From: Pedobacter zeae
Lineage (GTDB): Bacteria; Bacteroidota; Bacteroidia; Sphingobacteriales; Sphingobacteriaceae
DNA: 64,000 nt
Reading direction: 5' to 3'
Assembly: GCF_014196715.1 (NCBI RefSeq)
Contig: NZ_JACIEF010000003.1
Span: 215,874 to 279,873, forward strand
The notes under the pieces: generated by a model
Database searches by the model: none
Seen by the model: only the letters and a program-made list of their open reading frames with translations
What the model was told of the DNA's origin: nothing
Translations under genes and position numbers: made by a program
Shown here: positions 62,627 through 64,000 of the stretch, piece by piece
How positions within the stretch are numbered: the first letter of the stretch is position 1
How the letters are laid out: each line of letters opens with the position of its first letter

Positions 62627-62941
62627 ATGAAAAAATTCGTTTACATGTTAGCCTTGGTTTTCGCTTTAGGCATTAGTTTCAATTCAGTTCAGGCAGCTGA
62701 TAAGCCTGCGAAAAATCCTACAGAATTAACTGCAGAACAAGCGGTAAAACTGGAAAAAATTAAAACCCGTGTTGAAGAGATCAGAGACATGGACAAATCG
62801 AACCTGACTAAAGCGGAGCGTAAGGCATTGCGTAACGAATTAAGAGAATTAAAGGGTCAGGCCCGTGCAATTTCCGGAGGTGTTTACCTTTCAGTTGGTG
62901 CCATCATTATCATCATCTTATTGTTGATCTTGATCCTATAA
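62627..62941 (+). CDS. Small exported membrane protein, unknown
   Basis: A 104-residue protein with a signal peptide (cut near VQAA), a charged helical middle (LTAEQAVKLEKIKTRVEEIRDMDKSNLTKAERKALRNELRELKGQA) and one C-terminal hydrophobic helix (LSVGAIIIIILLLILIL). Two membrane segments suggest the ends are both in the membrane or that the N-terminus is cleaved. It sits upstream of serS only by proximity. Not a homologue of SerRS, although such proteins are sometimes annotated so. A terminator follows. Confidence 0.7.
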   Translation: MKKFVYMLALVFALGISFNSVQAADKPAKNPTELTAEQAVKLEKIKTRVEEIRDMDKSNLTKAERKALRNELRELKGQARAISGGVYLSVGAIIIIILLLILIL

Positions 62942-62968
62942 TTAAATCACATCTACCTATATAAAAAC

Positions 62969-63000
62969 AAAAAGCTTTGCAGTATTGCAAAGCTTTTTTT
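62969..63000 (+). terminator. Terminator of the small membrane gene
   Basis: AAAGCTTTGCA...TGCAAAGCTTT stem with an eight-T tail, 28 bp after the stop. Confidence 0.88.
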
Positions 63001-63311
63001 ATGCACTTCTTAGGAAGTTTGCGATGGGTTATACGATGAAAACTTCGTAAGTCTTAGTCCTTGCTTAGCTATTGAAGCTTTTCATGTGCCTTTACCTTCA
63101 AAACTTCGTTAGTTACCCAACTTGATCAACTACGTAAGTCATGGGCTTTACAACTGATATCAGGTAATTAAAAATGCATTTCGTCATTTGAGCCGGAATA
63201 TGGGCAAGCCGAAGCAATCTATTCTATAATTTATGGTCAAAAAAGGTTGCTTCACTCCTGCGCAAAGCCTTCTTCTGTCCGGAATGATGAAATTAAAACC
63301 CAACTCCCACC
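63001..63311. other. Intergenic region downstream of serS
   Basis: No gene. It contains TCGTAAGTC/AACTTCGT words and, near 63184-63290, elements of the CGTCATTTGAGC...GAAGCAATC type found elsewhere in this window as short intergenic repeats. Confidence 0.4.
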
Positions 63312-64000
63312 TTAATCAATCATATCAAATCCGGTATACTTCACTAAAGCATCCGGAATTTTAATACCGTTCTCGGTCTGGTAATTCTCTAAAATCGAAG
63401 CAACAATACGAGGCAAAGCCAATGCGCTTCCGTTTAGCGAGTGTGCCAACTGTGCTTTTCCCTCTTTTCCTTTAAAACGCAGCTTTAAACGGTTAGTCTG
63501 ATAAGTTTCGAAATTAGAAACTGAAGAAACCTCTAACCAGCGCTCTTGCGCCGCGCTCCAAACTTCCATATCGTAAGTCATGGCTGAGGTAAAGCCCATA
63601 TCGCCACCGCATAAACGCAATACGCGGTAATGTAGGCCCAACTCCTGTAAAAGCGACTGTACATACAGGCTCATATCTTCCAGGGTTTCATAAGATTGAT
63701 CAGGATGTGTAATCTGTACCACTTCTACCTTATCAAACTGGTGTAAACGGTTCAAACCGCGTACATGTGCACCGTAAGAACCGGCTTCTCTACGGAAACA
63801 AGGCGTATAGGCCGTATTTTTAATGGGTAAGTCTTCTTCCTTAATAATAACGTCGCGGTACAAATTGGTTACCGGTACTTCGGCTGTTGGGATTAAATAT
63901 AAATCATCAATGGTTGAGTGGTACATCTGCCCTTCTTTATCAGGCAATTGCCCGGTTCCAAAACCCGAAGCCGCATTTACGAGGTGCGGCACCTGCATTT
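63312..64000 (-). CDS. serS: Seryl-tRNA synthetase, C-terminal part (window edge)
   Basis: The last about 229 residues of SerRS; the N-terminal part lies beyond the window end. Class II motif 2 is visible in YTPCFRREAGSYGAHVRGLNRLHQFDKVE, motif 3 in HSLNGSALALPRIVASILENYQ, and the serine-binding TAEVPVTNLYRD. It charges tRNA-Ser. The end IPDALVKYTGFDMID is as usual for Bacteroidota SerRS. Frame intact to the edge. Confidence 0.95.
   Translation of the reverse strand, partial: MQVPHLVNAASGFGTGQLPDKEGQMYHSTIDDLYLIPTAEVPVTNLYRDVIIKEEDLPIKNTAYTPCFRREAGSYGAHVRGLNRLHQFDKVEVVQITHPDQSYETLEDMSLYVQSLLQELGLHYRVLRLCGGDMGFTSAMTYDMEVWSAAQERWLEVSSVSNFETYQTNRLKLRFKGKEGKAQLAHSLNGSALALPRIVASILENYQTENGIKIPDALVKYTGFDMID

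Noticed and set aside
62627..62941. Annotation of the small membrane protein as seryl-tRNA synthetase
   Set aside because: It has a signal peptide and a terminal helix and no class II motifs; the true serS is at 63312.

Overview
The window looks like a chromosomal stretch of a Bacteroidota species, most likely family Sphingobacteriaceae (Pedobacter-like). The signs are Bacteroidota-type promoters (TTTG, about 20 bp, TAnnTTTG), and families common in this group: DUF3667, DUF6515, choice-of-anchor I, head-GIN/DUF2807, a CrtI/lycopene-cyclase/CrtZ carotenoid set and a two-TM-unit lycopene cyclase. Lipoboxes and Sec signals are frequent. Genus is an inference, not proven. No phage, plasmid, insertion sequence or CRISPR array was seen.

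Layout. 1-4650: a degenerate AATGAC-type satellite, a GNAT acetyltransferase, DUF4256, two tandem copies of a ~300-bp noncoding repeat, then an ArsR-SRPBCC-DoxX-YdeI operon with a clear promoter/operator. 4777-9080: a putative sulfate exporter, an FAD oxidoreductase, and a decayed zone holding the C-terminal stump of a SoxC-like sulfite dehydrogenase and a DUF3667 gene with about four frameshifts. 9282-12155: an S41 protease, a tRNA-Asn locus with a GIY-YIG nuclease gene between tRNA fragments, and a PfkB kinase. 12269-17400: an EmrAB/TolC-type efflux operon divergent from an AraC regulator, and a cytochrome b5-like protein. 17481-24800: more repeat copies, scattered carotenoid genes (lycopene cyclase, CrtI, CrtZ; no CrtB here), an ECF sigma factor, MurB and small exported proteins. 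24968-31366: a TetR-TolC-MFP-RND efflux operon. 31557-33130: an AAA ATPase/nuclease-fold protein headed by two near-identical palindromes. 34115-35365: a cluster of the ~300-bp repeat on the other strand. 35392-41836: an MFS transporter, a TPP-riboswitch-controlled thiD-tenA operon, a choice-of-anchor I lipoprotein and lipoamide dehydrogenase. 42156-46719: small metabolic and envelope genes. 47063-53590: two paralogous exported S15/CocE hydrolases, an M1 peptidase and a head-GIN protein, separated by perfect hairpins. 53768-56834: DUF4261, DUF2185, DinB-like and an archaemetzincin-like lipoprotein. 56869-64000: two outer-membrane-type proteins, FabV, a frameshifted GNAT, a cold-shock protein, a SIMPL protein, a small membrane protein and the C-terminal part of seryl-tRNA synthetase.

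The parts least explained by known annotation are the modular ~300-bp repeat family (at least eight units in three clusters) with interchangeable small hairpins, the tRNA-Asn/GIY-YIG fragment array, and the twin palindromes in front of the ATPase gene. Two loci carry frameshifts, some of them in homopolymers, so some could be sequence errors rather than biology.
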